64,000 nt of DNA from Mesorhizobium sp. SOD10. Lineage in GTDB: Bacteria > Pseudomonadota > Alphaproteobacteria > Rhizobiales > Rhizobiaceae. A model generated the notes under the pieces. The model ran no database searches, had not been told where the DNA came from, and worked only from the letters and a program-made list of their open reading frames with translations. This document shows positions 9,205 through 18,933 of the stretch, in pieces. The DNA lies in the NCBI GenBank assembly GCA_000824805.1, contig CCNA01000018.1, positions 45,133 through 109,132 of the forward strand, written 5' to 3'. A program made the position numbers and the translations under genes. How positions within the stretch are numbered: position 1 is the stretch's first letter; the number at the start of each line of letters is the position of its first letter.

Positions 9205-9402
9205 ATGGCACTGGAAGCAATCAAGGCCCAGATCGACCTCCTGCTTCAGGAAATGATCAACCAGCCCGGAGACGAGCACGAGATCCAGGAGCAGCTGCGC
9301 GAGAAATTGCAGGAAATGCGCGCCATGGGCCTTCCCTTGCCGGCCGACCTCGTCGAGTTGGAAAAGAGGCTCGACGACGATCTGGATGCCGAAGAGGCTT
9401 GA
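9205..9402 (+). CDS. Conserved-looking 65-residue acidic helical protein
   Basis: A small cytosolic protein, MALEAIKAQIDLLLQEMINQ onward, almost entirely predicted helix and rich in E, L and D, ending DDDLDAEEA. A strong GGAAGGAGGG ribosome site precedes the ATG by a short spacer. It lies 24 bases after hrcA on the same strand and is probably co-transcribed with it. I do not recognise a family. Its position, where grpE is often found, and its coiled-coil-like character make a role in the heat-shock setting possible, but nothing in the sequence shows this. Confidence 0.75.
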   Translation: MALEAIKAQIDLLLQEMINQPGDEHEIQEQLREKLQEMRAMGLPLPADLVELEKRLDDDLDAEEA

Positions 9403-9519
9403 GCCCGACGTTCCGACAAATCCGCATGCGCAAGCTTCTCTTTTCGGTCGTTTGCCCGATATGTCCTGTCTCTGGGCGCCTGATCGAGTAAGGCGCGTTG
9501 GCAGACGACGGAGGACATC

Positions 9520-10860
9520 ATGATGCGGATCGCCGGCCTTGCGGGCCTCGCGCTGGTTTTTGCGACAGGTGCCTTTGCACAGCAGGACGATCGCCCCTTG
9601 CTCCGCGGCGAAAAGGCCTTCGGCGACTGGAAGGCCGACCGTCCGGGCGTGCGCCGGCTGCTGAAACCTGAGGATTTGCCGAAACCCGATGTGACGGAAT
9701 CGGCCTCCAATGGCGGCGGCGTCACCGACCGGCCCGAGGATGCGAAACCAAAGCTTCCGCCCGGTTTCTCCGCCGAGCTGATCGCTTCCGCCATCGAAAA
9801 TCCCCGTGTCGTGCGCGTGGCGCCGAACGGCGATCTCTTCGTCGCCGACAGCCGGGCGAACCAGGTCCGCGTCTATCGTTTGGCCAAAGGCAGCGCCAAG
9901 CCCGCGCAGAAGTCGATCTTCGCCAAGGGCCTGACCCGGCCCTACGGCATCGCCTTCTACCCGCCGGGCGACAAGCCGCAATGGGTCTATGTCGCCAACA
10001 GCAACAGCGTCGTCCGCTTCCCCTATCGCGACGGCGACCTGGAAGCGTCCGGCAAGCCGGAGACCATCGTCGCCAAGGTTCCCGCCAGCCACCATTGGAC
10101 GCGCGACATCGCCTTCTCGCCCGACGGCAAGACGCTCTATCTGTCGGTCGGCTCCGGCTCCAACATCGCCGAGGATATCGGCGCCAGGCCGAAGGGCGGT
10201 GTCGAGGAATGGGCAAAATCGCAGCCGCTGGGCGAGGCCTGGGGCTCGGAACAGGGCCGTGCCGACGTGCTGGCCTTCGACCCCGACGGCAGCAATCGCA
10301 GGACGATCGCCACCGGCCTGCGCAACTGTTCCGGCATGACCGTGCAGCCGGCGACAGGGGCGCTATGGTGCGTCGTCAACGAGCGCGACGAGCTCGGCGA
10401 CAACACCCCCTTCGAATATGCGACCGCGGTGAAGGAAGGCGCCTTCTATGGCTGGCCCTGGTATTACATCGGCGACAATGAGGACCCGCGCCACGAGGGC
10501 GTGCGCCCCGATCTCGCCGGCAAGATCACCGTTCCGGATGTGCTGATCCAGGCGCATTCGGCGCCGCTCAACATCGCCTTCTACGACGGCGGCAACTTCC
10601 CCGCCGAGTACAAGGGCGATGCTTTTGTCACCTTGCATGGTTCATGGAACCGCAATGTCCGCACCGGCTATAAAGTGGTGCGGCTGAGATTCAAGGACGG
10701 CAAGCCGACCGGCGAACATGAGGACTTCGCCACCGGCTTCGTCATAGCCGACGACGCGGTCTGGGGCAGGCCGGTCGGCGTCGCCGTGGCCAGGGATGGT
10801 GCGCTGATCCTGACCGAGGACGGCAACGGCACGATCTGGCGCATTACTTATGGCGGGTAG
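9520..10860 (+). CDS. PQQ-type sugar (sorbosone) dehydrogenase family protein
   Basis: A 446-residue exported protein of the glucose/sorbosone dehydrogenase family, beta-propeller enzymes that oxidise sugars in the periplasm, many with pyrroloquinoline quinone. Residues 1-21 (MMRIAGLAGLALVFATGAFA) form a Sec signal peptide ending AFA-Q. The mature region shows repeated propeller strands such as NGDLFVADSRANQVRVYRL, LTRPYGIAFYPPG and FSPDGKTLYLSVGSGSN, and the C-terminal GRPVGVAVARDGALILTEDG. A GGAGG ribosome site precedes the start. The gene is isolated, with no PQQ synthesis genes nearby, so cofactor and substrate are inferred from the family only. Confidence 0.88.
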   Translation: MMRIAGLAGLALVFATGAFAQQDDRPLLRGEKAFGDWKADRPGVRRLLKPEDLPKPDVTESASNGGGVTDRPEDAKPKLPPGFSAELIASAIENPRVVRVAPNGDLFVADSRANQVRVYRLAKGSAKPAQKSIFAKGLTRPYGIAFYPPGDKPQWVYVANSNSVVRFPYRDGDLEASGKPETIVAKVPASHHWTRDIAFSPDGKTLYLSVGSGSNIAEDIGARPKGGVEEWAKSQPLGEAWGSEQGRADVLAFDPDGSNRRTIATGLRNCSGMTVQPATGALWCVVNERDELGDNTPFEYATAVKEGAFYGWPWYYIGDNEDPRHEGVRPDLAGKITVPDVLIQAHSAPLNIAFYDGGNFPAEYKGDAFVTLHGSWNRNVRTGYKVVRLRFKDGKPTGEHEDFATGFVIADDAVWGRPVGVAVARDGALILTEDGNGTIWRITYGG

Positions 10861-10943
10861 TTGTTCGACAGAGGGCCTGAAAGTTGCCGTCGTCGAAAGA
10901 CAAGACATTCCGCTCATTCCATGAAATCAGGGCAACCGCTGGC

Positions 10944-11049
10944 GATTGGCTGAAGCCTCCCCCACCTCGTCATTCTAGGGCCTGCGCGCGTCGCTCCGCT
11001 CCTTGCTCCGCCCTGGAATGACGACAGAACTAGTCGTTTCAGCCAATCT
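10944..11049. repeat. Nested palindrome containing the second CGTCATTCCAGGGC element
   Basis: Inside the 338-base gap before the LysE gene, an outer inverted repeat GATTGGCTGAA (10944-10954) / TTCAGCCAATC (11039-11049) encloses the element 10968-11023. That element has arms CGTCATTCTAGGGC and GCCCTGGAATGACG and is the inverted form of the one at 4766-4820. The rest of the gap (10861-10943, 11050-11198) holds no gene I can support. Confidence 0.78.
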
Positions 11050-11198
11050 CCAAGGTACGCGGTCTGCCAACAAGGGAACGAGCTTCCGCCGAGCTGACGC
11101 AACAAATCCCGCCCTGAGGGAATTACCCTCCACCCGGTATCATGGTAGAAGCCGCGCACTTCATCGATCCCTTCAGGATCATACGCCAGGCCAGAACC

Positions 11199-11816
11199 AT
11201 GACACTCACCGGATTCCTCGCTTACAGCGCAGCCCTCGGCGTCGCCGCCGCCATTCCGGGTCCCGGCGTGACGGCGCTGGTCGCCCGCGCGCTCGGCTCC
11301 GGCTTCCGCTCCTCGCTCGCCATGTCGTTCGGCCTGATGTTCGGCGATCTCACCTATCTCACCGCCGTAGTGCTCGGGCTCGCCTTCGTCGCCCAGACCT
11401 TCGGCGTGGTCTTCCTTGCCATCAAATGGACCGGCGTCGCCTATCTCGCCTTCCTCGCCTGGCACTTCTGGACCAGCGGCATCACGCCCGAAACCGTCGA
11501 GGCGCGCAAGGCCAAGGGCGGGCTGGTGTCGAGCTTCATCGCCGGGCTGACGGTGACGCTGGGCAATCCCAAGACGATGATCTTCTACCTCGCCATCACG
11601 CCGACCATCGTCGACGTAAAGACGATAACACTCGCCGACTACGCCATCCTTGCGGCGCTTACCGTGGTCGTTCTGTTCGTGGTGCTGGTGCCTTATCTGG
11701 CGCTGGCGGCCAAGGCGCGCTGGTTCCTGAAATCGCCGCGCGCGCTGAAGGCGCTGAACCGCACCGCCGCCGGTTTCATGATGGGGGCGGCTGCCGCCAT
11801 CGCGGCGCGTCAATAG
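11199..11816 (+). CDS. LysE family amino-acid exporter
   Basis: A 205-residue inner-membrane protein of the LysE/RhtB superfamily, which exports amino acids or related metabolites. About six hydrophobic segments are visible. The N-terminal IPGPGVTALVARAL is the family signature, and GLTVTLGNPKTMIFYLA matches the second conserved NPK motif. I chose ATG 11199 (MTLTGFLAYSAA) because the longer frame adds polar residues before the first membrane segment. The substrate cannot be read from sequence, and there is no divergent LysR-type regulator of the kind often found with such exporters. Confidence 0.92.
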   Translation: MTLTGFLAYSAALGVAAAIPGPGVTALVARALGSGFRSSLAMSFGLMFGDLTYLTAVVLGLAFVAQTFGVVFLAIKWTGVAYLAFLAWHFWTSGITPETVEARKAKGGLVSSFIAGLTVTLGNPKTMIFYLAITPTIVDVKTITLADYAILAALTVVVLFVVLVPYLALAAKARWFLKSPRALKALNRTAAGFMMGAAAAIAARQ

Positions 11817-11872
11817 GCTCCAATCTCAACCGGCCCCGGATTAAGCCAAACCATTCCTGAAACGCGTCGTGG

Positions 11873-11889
11873 CGGAAAATGCATTTCCG
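11873..11889. promoter_or_regulatory. Short inverted repeat before cysK
   Basis: CGGAAA-ATGCA-TTTCCG forms a perfect 6-bp inverted repeat 114 bases upstream of the cysK start. It could be a regulator site or chance. No known factor is proposed. Confidence 0.3.
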
Positions 11890-12003
11890 GTCGCGGACGC
11901 TTTTGAGCAACCGCCCCACTCGGATATTTTCCAGCCTCGGCCTATCTTGCGCGGCTGAAAGCCCTATTCTGTCAGCCTGTGCCATTGCCTTGGGAGCGAA
12001 CCA

Positions 12004-12984
<981 letters not shown>

Positions 12985-13092
12985 ACAGACTGGACCGCTG
13001 AAAAGGCGGCGCTGGCCTTCGTCGGCGGCTTGAGGCAAGCGCCGCTTCCGGCTCATATCCCCACCGGCCCCATCGGCCGGCGGGAGAATTTC

Positions 13093-13722
13093 ATGTACAA
13101 GCTCTACACGCGCCCCAACAGCGGCGGCTTCGTCGTCGAGGCGGCGCTCGCCATGGCCGGCGTGCCCTTCGAAAAGATCGATGTGCCGAAGAAAGATCCG
13201 CCCGATCCGGCCTTCCTCGCCATCAGCCCGCTGAACCAGGTGCCGGTGCTGACGCTGCCCGGCGGTCATTCGCTGACCGAATCGGCCGCAATCTGCATCC
13301 TGCTCGCCGAGCGCCACCCTGAAGCGCGTCTTGCGCCGCAAGCAGGCTCGCCCGGCCGCGCCGATTTCCTGCGCTGGATGGCCTTCATGTCGTCGGTGCT
13401 CTATCCGGCGGTGCTGCGGCTCTATTATGCGCACCGTTACACCGCCGATGGCGAAGGTGTGCAGGCGGTGAAGCAGGCGGCTGTCGCGGAAATGGACCGC
13501 GGCTTTGCCATTCTCGACCGGGCGCTGGCCGGCCGCGACTGGCTGGCCGGCGACACGCTGTCGCTTGCCGACATCTATCTCGTCATGCTTGTGGCCTGGC
13601 ATCCTGAGGCCGAGAAAGCCCGCAGCGCCTGGCCGAACATCGAGCGCCTGTGGGCGAGGCTGCGGGAGAACGAGCTGATGCAAAAGCTGAACGCCTCGCA
13701 CGAGATGTGGCCCGAAAGCTAA
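13093..13722 (+). CDS. Glutathione S-transferase family protein
   Basis: A 209-residue GST: thioredoxin-like N-terminus MYKLYTRPNSGGFVVEAALA, the conserved SPLNQVPVL cis-proline loop, LTESAAICILLAE, and a helical domain ending DTLSLADIYLVMLVAWHP. A CGGGAGAA ribosome site precedes ATG 13093. It is not closely similar to the GST at 1098-1790. Its stop codon overlaps the stop of the convergent sigma-factor gene by four bases. It may share a transcript with cysK, 108 bases upstream, which would fit thiol metabolism, but that is inference. Confidence 0.9.
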   Translation: MYKLYTRPNSGGFVVEAALAMAGVPFEKIDVPKKDPPDPAFLAISPLNQVPVLTLPGGHSLTESAAICILLAERHPEARLAPQAGSPGRADFLRWMAFMSSVLYPAVLRLYYAHRYTADGEGVQAVKQAAVAEMDRGFAILDRALAGRDWLAGDTLSLADIYLVMLVAWHPEAEKARSAWPNIERLWARLRENELMQKLNASHEMWPES

Positions 13723-14966
13723 TCCCTGATAAGCTTCGCCTTCTCGCCCTGCAGGAAACGCCGCAGCGCGGCGTCGCGCTCGAGGCCGATCGCCCGGTCG
13801 TAGGACTCTGCCGCTTGCTTGATGTTGCCGAGCCTTGCCAACAGCCCGGCGCGGGCGGCCCAATAGGGCTGGTAGTCCTGCAGCCTTTTGTCCTCGCCCA
13901 GCACGTAAAGGGCCGCCAATCCGGCCGGGGCGCCCTCGGTTTCGGCGATCGCCACCGCGCGGTTGATCGCCACCACCGGCGAGCCGGCGACGGAGAGCAA
14001 TGCGTCATAGAGCTGGCGGATCGCCGTCCAGTCGGTGCCGCTGCCACGCCGGCGCGCCGTATGGGCGGACTGCACGGCGGCTTCCAGCTGGTAGCGGCCG
14101 ATGATGCCCTTTCGCGCGGCGCGCACGAGAAGCGCTTCCGCCTCGTCGATCAGGCGGTCGTCCCAGAGCGCGCTGTCCTGCTCGGCCAAAGGCACGAAGT
14201 CTCCTTCAGGGCCGCGCCTTGCCGAGCGGCGCGCCTCGGCGAACAGCATCAGCGCCAGCAGCCCGAGCGCCTCCGGCTCATCCGGCATCAGCGAGGCGAC
14301 CAGCCGTCCGAGCCAAATGCCTTCGGTGGCGAGGTTGCGCCGCCTGGTATCGGTGCCGGTCGGATCCGACCAGCCTTCGGCGAAAGTGGCGTAGATCGCC
14401 TCAAGCACCGCATCCAGCCGATCACTCAGCTCCGCCTGCTCAGGCACGCGAAACGGAATCCCCGTCTCGCGGATGCGCGCCTTGGCCCGCACCAGCCGCT
14501 GGCCCATCGTCGCCGGCGAAACCAGGAAGGCCGAGGCGATCGTCGCGGCGTCGAAGCCGAGGATCGTCTGCAGGATCAGCGGCGCGCGCACGCTGGCCTC
14601 GATGGCCGGGTGGGCGCAGGCGAACATCAGCCGCAACCGGTCGTCGGGCAGCTCCTCGCCGTTCATGCGCGTCTCCATCTCTTCGGCGATCAGCTTCAGG
14701 TGATCGCGCGCCGCCTCGCCGGTCAGCCGCCGCCGCACGGCGTCCACGTCGCGCCGGCGCGCCACCGTGAGCAGCCACGCTTCCGGCTGCGCCGGCACGC
14801 CGGTCCGCGGCCAGCTTTCGAGGGCGGCGGCGAAGGCGTCGGCCAGCGCGTCCTCGGCGCCGGCGACGTCGCGTGTGCGCGCCGCCAGCCAGGCGACCAG
14901 CTTGCCGTAGCTGCGCCGGGCGGCCGCTTCGGCCGCCGCCCGCGCGATTTCCGAGCGATCATCCAT
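13719..14966 (-). CDS. ECF42-type RNA polymerase sigma factor with C-terminal extension
   Basis: A 415-residue sigma-70-family factor. Region 2 spans about residues 1-90 (AEDALADAFAAALESWPRTG, with PEAWLLTVARRRDVDAVRR), region 4 follows (GFDAATIASAFLVSPATMGQRLVRAKARIR), and a long C-terminal TPR-like domain occupies residues 200-415. ECF factors of this ECF42 group lack a classical anti-sigma factor, carry this large extension and are usually encoded with DGPF/YCII-domain proteins, as here. The ATG at 14966 follows the DGPF gene by eleven bases in the same operon. Targets are unknown; family members have been linked to oxidative or antibiotic stress. Confidence 0.93.
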   Translation of the reverse strand: MDDRSEIARAAAEAAARRSYGKLVAWLAARTRDVAGAEDALADAFAAALESWPRTGVPAQPEAWLLTVARRRDVDAVRRRLTGEAARDHLKLIAEEMETRMNGEELPDDRLRLMFACAHPAIEASVRAPLILQTILGFDAATIASAFLVSPATMGQRLVRAKARIRETGIPFRVPEQAELSDRLDAVLEAIYATFAEGWSDPTGTDTRRRNLATEGIWLGRLVASLMPDEPEALGLLALMLFAEARRSARRGPEGDFVPLAEQDSALWDDRLIDEAEALLVRAARKGIIGRYQLEAAVQSAHTARRRGSGTDWTAIRQLYDALLSVAGSPVVAINRAVAIAETEGAPAGLAALYVLGEDKRLQDYQPYWAARAGLLARLGNIKQAAESYDRAIGLERDAALRRFLQGEKAKLIRD

Positions 14967-14977
14967 CACAGGCTTCG

Positions 14978-15346
14978 CTATGCGGCAGCTATATACTCGG
15001 CCATTTCCCAGATCGGCCGCACCTCGACCGTGCCGGTGCTGGACGCGGGACAGCGCGCACCCCATTCGATGGCCGTATCGATATCGGCCGCCTCGATCAT
15101 GTAGAAGCCCGCCAACTGCTCCTTGGTGTCGGCATAGGGGCCGTCGAGCACATTGGTCTTGCCGCCGGTGAGCCGCACGGAGGTGGCCGCCTGGGTCGGG
15201 CGCAGCCGCTCGCCGGCGATATACGCGCCGGATTTCTTCAGCGCCTCGGTATAGGCACCGTAAGCGGCGAGGGTCTGCTGGGTCTGCTCTTTTGGCGCGT
15301 TCGCCATCGCGACTTCGTCATTATAGATCAAAAGCATGTATCGCAT
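14978..15346 (-). CDS. DGPF/YCII-domain protein, partner of the ECF42 sigma factor
   Basis: A 122-residue small cytosolic protein with a ferredoxin-like YCII fold, MRYMLLIYNDEVAMAN onward, and the name-giving motif LDGPYADTKEQLAGFYMIE. A GGGAGAAG ribosome site precedes ATG 15346. It is the first gene of a two-gene unit with the sigma factor. Proteins of this group are the constant genomic partner of ECF42 sigma factors and are thought to be part of the regulon rather than an anti-sigma factor; the biochemical role is unknown. Confidence 0.92.
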   Translation of the reverse strand: MRYMLLIYNDEVAMANAPKEQTQQTLAAYGAYTEALKKSGAYIAGERLRPTQAATSVRLTGGKTNVLDGPYADTKEQLAGFYMIEAADIDTAIEWGARCPASSTGTVEVRPIWEMAEYIAAA

Positions 15347-15497
15347 GGTCTTCTCCCGTTTTCTGAAGGCCGCATCGTCGCGTGCCGACCTATGTCGTGC
15401 GGCATCGGCCGATTTCGACAGGCGTCGCAAAAATCTTTCCTCCCCAAGGCAGTCGAGCGCAAGCCGGCGCCTTCGCCGCCACTCAACCGTTCGTCCA

Positions 15498-15546
15498 GAT
15501 CATGATCCCAAAAAGTGGATTCCGGTTTTTGGAAAGGATCATGATC
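15498..15546. repeat. 49-bp dispersed palindrome, copy 2
   Basis: The termini GATCATGATC (15498-15507) and GATCATGATC (15537-15546) are self-complementary and enclose AAAAAGTGG and CCGGTTTTTGG. Same family as 3456-3504 and 56543-56592. It lies in the 305-base gap between the divergent DGPF gene and the TAXI-protein gene; the rest of the gap shows only the ribosome site of the latter. Confidence 0.85.
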
Positions 15547-15651
15547 AAACAGAAAGGTTTGCAATTGCGGGTTGGCATTTGGCTCCTCCCGTCTAAACTC
15601 ACGAGCTTCGCGTCGGGGAGGCGGCGCGACCGTTTCAGGAGGAGAAACCAT

Positions 15652-16611
15652 ATGCTCGATTTCAGGACGAAATTTGTTGCCGCCGGCGCCTTGGCACTGT
15701 CGCTCGGCCTCGGCATCGTGTCGGCCGGGGCGCAGGAGTTCATCAATGTGCTCACCGGCGGCACATCGGGCGTCTACTATCCGCTCGGGGTCGCCCTCTC
15801 GGAGATTTACGGCAAGGGCATTGAGGGCTCGCGCACGCAGGTTCAGGCGACCAAGGCTTCGGTCGAGAACCTCAACCTCCTGCAGCAGGGCAAAGGCGAG
15901 ATCGCCTTTGCCCTCGGCGATTCGGTCAAGATGGCGGCCGAAGGCAACAACGAGGCCGGCTTCCCGGGCAAGCTCGACAAATTGCGCGGCATTGCCGCGA
16001 TCTATCCCAGTTACATCCAGATCGTCGCCAGCCAGGACTCCGGCATCAAGACGCTCGCCGATCTCAAGGGCAAGAGCCTGTCCGTCGGCGCACCCGCCTC
16101 CGGCACCGAGCTCAACGCGCGCGCCATCTTCGCCGCCGCCGGTCTCAAATACGAGGATCTCGGACGGGTCGAATACCTGCCCTTCGCCGAGTCGGTCGAG
16201 CTGATCAAGAACCGCCAGCTCGACGCCACCTTGCAGTCGGCGGGCCTCGGCGTCGCCTCCATCCGCGATCTCGCGACCTCGGTTCCGATCAACGTCGTCG
16301 CCGTGCCGGCCGAGGAGGTCGCCAAGATCGGGGCGCCCTATCTGTCCGTGGTCATCCCGAAAGGCACCTATGAAGGCCAGACGGAAGACGTCGCGACCGC
16401 CGCGGTCGGCAATTTCCTCATCACCCGCGCCGACGTTTCCGACGACACCGCCTATCAGATGACCAAGCTCTTGTTCGAGCATCTTGACCAGCTGACCGCC
16501 GCCCATGCCGCTGCCAAGGCGATCGATCCGGCCAAGGCGCTGGACGGCATGCCGGTGGCGCTGCATCCCGGCGCGGAGAAATATTACAGGGAGAAGGGAT
16601 TGCTGAAGTAG
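15652..16611 (+). CDS. TAXI family TRAP transporter solute-binding protein
   Basis: A 319-residue periplasmic binding protein. A Sec signal peptide occupies about residues 1-27 (GALALSLGLGIVSAGA, cut before QEF). The mature protein begins with the TAXI hallmark INVLTGGTSGVYYPLGVALS, then TQVQATKASVENLNLL. TAXI proteins capture small organic acids, with glutamate or dicarboxylates suggested for some, and deliver them to a TRAP permease. A near-perfect AGGAGGAG ribosome site precedes the ATG at 15652. The fused permease gene follows after a 225-base repeat-containing gap, so the binding protein may be made in excess of the permease. Confidence 0.94.
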   Translation: MLDFRTKFVAAGALALSLGLGIVSAGAQEFINVLTGGTSGVYYPLGVALSEIYGKGIEGSRTQVQATKASVENLNLLQQGKGEIAFALGDSVKMAAEGNNEAGFPGKLDKLRGIAAIYPSYIQIVASQDSGIKTLADLKGKSLSVGAPASGTELNARAIFAAAGLKYEDLGRVEYLPFAESVELIKNRQLDATLQSAGLGVASIRDLATSVPINVVAVPAEEVAKIGAPYLSVVIPKGTYEGQTEDVATAAVGNFLITRADVSDDTAYQMTKLLFEHLDQLTAAHAAAKAIDPAKALDGMPVALHPGAEKYYREKGLLK

Positions 16612-16639
16612 GCCTCCCCATCGAGGAAGGCTCGCATAG

Positions 16640-16775
16640 CGTAGCGCCAGCCCCTCACCCGGCCGCTTCGCGGCCACCTTCTCCCGCCGGGGAGAAGAGA
16701 CCGGCGCCAACGCCGACCGCCTCCTCTCCCCTCGGGGAGAGGTCAGCCGAGCGAAGCGGAGGCTGGGTGAGGGGG
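16640..16775. repeat. Composite palindromic repeat (CTCCCC/GGGGAG family), copy 2
   Basis: Lying between the binding-protein and permease genes of the TRAP system, it contains GGCCGCTTCGCGGCC (16662-16676 region), CTTCTCCCGCCGGGGAGAAG, and CCTCTCCCC-TCGGGGAGAGG, flanked by CCCCTCACCC and GGGTGAGGGGG as outer arms. Several strong hairpins are possible; a position inside an operon suggests a role in processing or partial termination that lowers permease expression. Confidence 0.82.
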
Positions 16776-16836
16776 AGTGCCATACGCGGTTTCCCTCCCA
16801 TCAACCGAGACGGTATTGCCCGCCAGGAACCCGCCA

Positions 16837-18933
16837 ATGACCAAGGCCCCGATCGTTCTTTCCCCGGCCGCCGAAGAACAGGTCGAAGGCCTGCCGCCCG
16901 GCTTCGGCGAAGGCCTCGCCGGCAAGGCGGCCTTCCTCATCGCGGTCGCTTTCTCCGTCTTCCAGATCTACATCGCCGCCTATGGCAGCCTGCCCAGCCA
17001 GGTAGTGCGGGCCATGCATGTCGGCTTCCTGCTGCTGCTCGGTTTCGCCCTGATCGCCAATTTGCGCGCCACCGGCGTGGCCGCGAAAACCGCATTCTGG
17101 ACGCTCGGCGTGCTGGGCTTCGCGACCGGCCTCTACAACTGGGTCTTCTATGCCGACCTCATCCGCCGCGCCGGCTTCCTCACCACGCCGGACCTGATCG
17201 TCGGCTCGGCTCTGGTGGTGCTGGTCTTCGAGGCGGCGCGGCGGCTGATGGGCCTGCCGCTCGCGGTCATCGCCTTCATCTTCCTCGCCTATTGCTTCGT
17301 CGGCAATCATTTGCCGCCGCCCTTCATCCATCGCGGCTATGATTTCGCGCAGCTGGTGGACACCTTCGCCTACGGCACCGAAGGCATATACGGCACGCCC
17401 GTCTATGTCTCGGCCGCCTATATCTTCATCTTCGTCGTCTTCGCCGCCTTCCTCGAACGTGCAGGCATGATCGCGCTGTTCAACGATTTCGCGCTCGGCC
17501 TCGTCGGGTCATGGCGCGGCGGCCCGGCCCAGGTCTGCGTGCTGTCCTCAGCGCTGATGGGCACCATCTCCGGTTCGGGCGTCGCCAATGTCGTCGCCAG
17601 CGGACAATTCACCATTCCGCTGATGAAGCGCTTCGGCTTCCGCTCCGCCTTTGCCGGCGCGGTCGAGGCGACCTCCTCGATGGGCGGCCAGATCATGCCG
17701 CCGGTGATGGGCGCCGTCGCCTTCATCATGGCCGAGACGCTGAACATCCCTTACGCCGAGGTCGTCAAGGCGGCGATCATCCCGGCGCTGCTCTATTTCG
17801 GCGCCTGCTTCTGGCAGGTGCATCTGGAGGCCGGCAAAGCCGGCCTGCGGGGCATGGCCAAGGCCGAGCTTCCCAATCCGTGGGAAGCCGTGCGAAAGCA
17901 CTGGCCGCTCGTGCTGCCGCTCGCCGTGCTGGTCTACCTGCTGTTTGCCGGCTACACGCCGATCTTCGCCGGCACGATGGGCCTCGCGCTGACCATCGTG
18001 CTCATCCTCGGCACGCCGCTGGCGGCGTTGATCGGACCGCTCGCCTTTCGCTTCGTCTTCTGGCTGGCGCTCGGGCTTGCCGCCGCGTCCTTCATGCGCT
18101 TCGGCGTCAACGTGCTGGGTCTCGTCATCGCGGCGCTCGTCGTCGCCTGCCTCGCCTTCAAGGGCGGGCGCGAGACGCTGCGCATCTGCGTCGACTCGCT
18201 TGCCGAAGGGGCAAAGAACGCGCTCCCCGTCGGCATCGCCTGCGCCATCGTCGGCATCGTCATCGGCACACTGACGCTCACCGGCATCGCTTCCACCTTC
18301 ATCGGCTGGATCATCTCCATCGGCGAGAACAATCTGTTCCTATCGCTGGTGCTGACCATGCTCACCTGCCTGGTTCTCGGCATGGGCATTCCGACGATCC
18401 CGAACTACATCATCACCTCCTCGCTTGCCGGCCCGGCGCTGCTGTCGCTCGGCGTGCCGCTGGTGGTGAGCCACATGTTCGTCTTCTATTTCGGCATCAT
18501 GGCGGATCTCACCCCGCCGGTGGCGCTTGCCGCCTTCGCCGCCGCGCCCATGGCGAAGGAAAGCGGATTCAAAATCGGCATCCAGGCGACCAAGCTCGCC
18601 ATTGCCGGGTTCGTCGTGCCGTTCATGGCCGTCTACACGCCGGCGCTGATGCGGCAGGACGCCGGCCCGATCGCCGCCTCGTTCGGCTATCCCGTCGAGG
18701 TCGCCTATATCGTCGTCAAGGCCTGCATGGGCATTGTGCTCTGGGGCGCCGCAGCCGTTGGCCTCCTCGCCCGCCGCATGGCCTTGTGGGAGCGCCTGAT
18801 CGCTTTCTGCGCCGGCCTGCTCCTGGTGGCCGCATTGCCGCTCACCGACGAGACCGGCTGGGTACTGGGGCTGGCGTGGATCGCCTGGCACTGCTGGCGT
18901 GCCCGCCGGATGCCCACGGCCGGCGCCGCATGA
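16837..18933 (+). CDS. TRAP transporter permease, fused 4TM-12TM (DctQM type)
   Basis: A 698-residue inner-membrane protein that combines the small and large TRAP membrane subunits, the usual form for TAXI systems. The N-terminal portion has about five hydrophobic segments; the large half shows the conserved GTISGSGVANVVASGQFTIP region, SSMGGQIMPPVMGAVAF and, near the C-terminus, GMGIPTIPNYIITSSLAGPAL. Transport is driven by an ion gradient, not ATP. I chose ATG 16837 (MTKAPIVLSP) after CAGGAAC; a GTG 60 bases earlier lies inside the repeat. Its stop overlaps the DUF1850 gene start (ATGA). Confidence 0.94.
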   Translation: MTKAPIVLSPAAEEQVEGLPPGFGEGLAGKAAFLIAVAFSVFQIYIAAYGSLPSQVVRAMHVGFLLLLGFALIANLRATGVAAKTAFWTLGVLGFATGLYNWVFYADLIRRAGFLTTPDLIVGSALVVLVFEAARRLMGLPLAVIAFIFLAYCFVGNHLPPPFIHRGYDFAQLVDTFAYGTEGIYGTPVYVSAAYIFIFVVFAAFLERAGMIALFNDFALGLVGSWRGGPAQVCVLSSALMGTISGSGVANVVASGQFTIPLMKRFGFRSAFAGAVEATSSMGGQIMPPVMGAVAFIMAETLNIPYAEVVKAAIIPALLYFGACFWQVHLEAGKAGLRGMAKAELPNPWEAVRKHWPLVLPLAVLVYLLFAGYTPIFAGTMGLALTIVLILGTPLAALIGPLAFRFVFWLALGLAAASFMRFGVNVLGLVIAALVVACLAFKGGRETLRICVDSLAEGAKNALPVGIACAIVGIVIGTLTLTGIASTFIGWIISIGENNLFLSLVLTMLTCLVLGMGIPTIPNYIITSSLAGPALLSLGVPLVVSHMFVFYFGIMADLTPPVALAAFAAAPMAKESGFKIGIQATKLAIAGFVVPFMAVYTPALMRQDAGPIAASFGYPVEVAYIVVKACMGIVLWGAAAVGLLARRMALWERLIAFCAGLLLVAALPLTDETGWVLGLAWIAWHCWRARRMPTAGAA

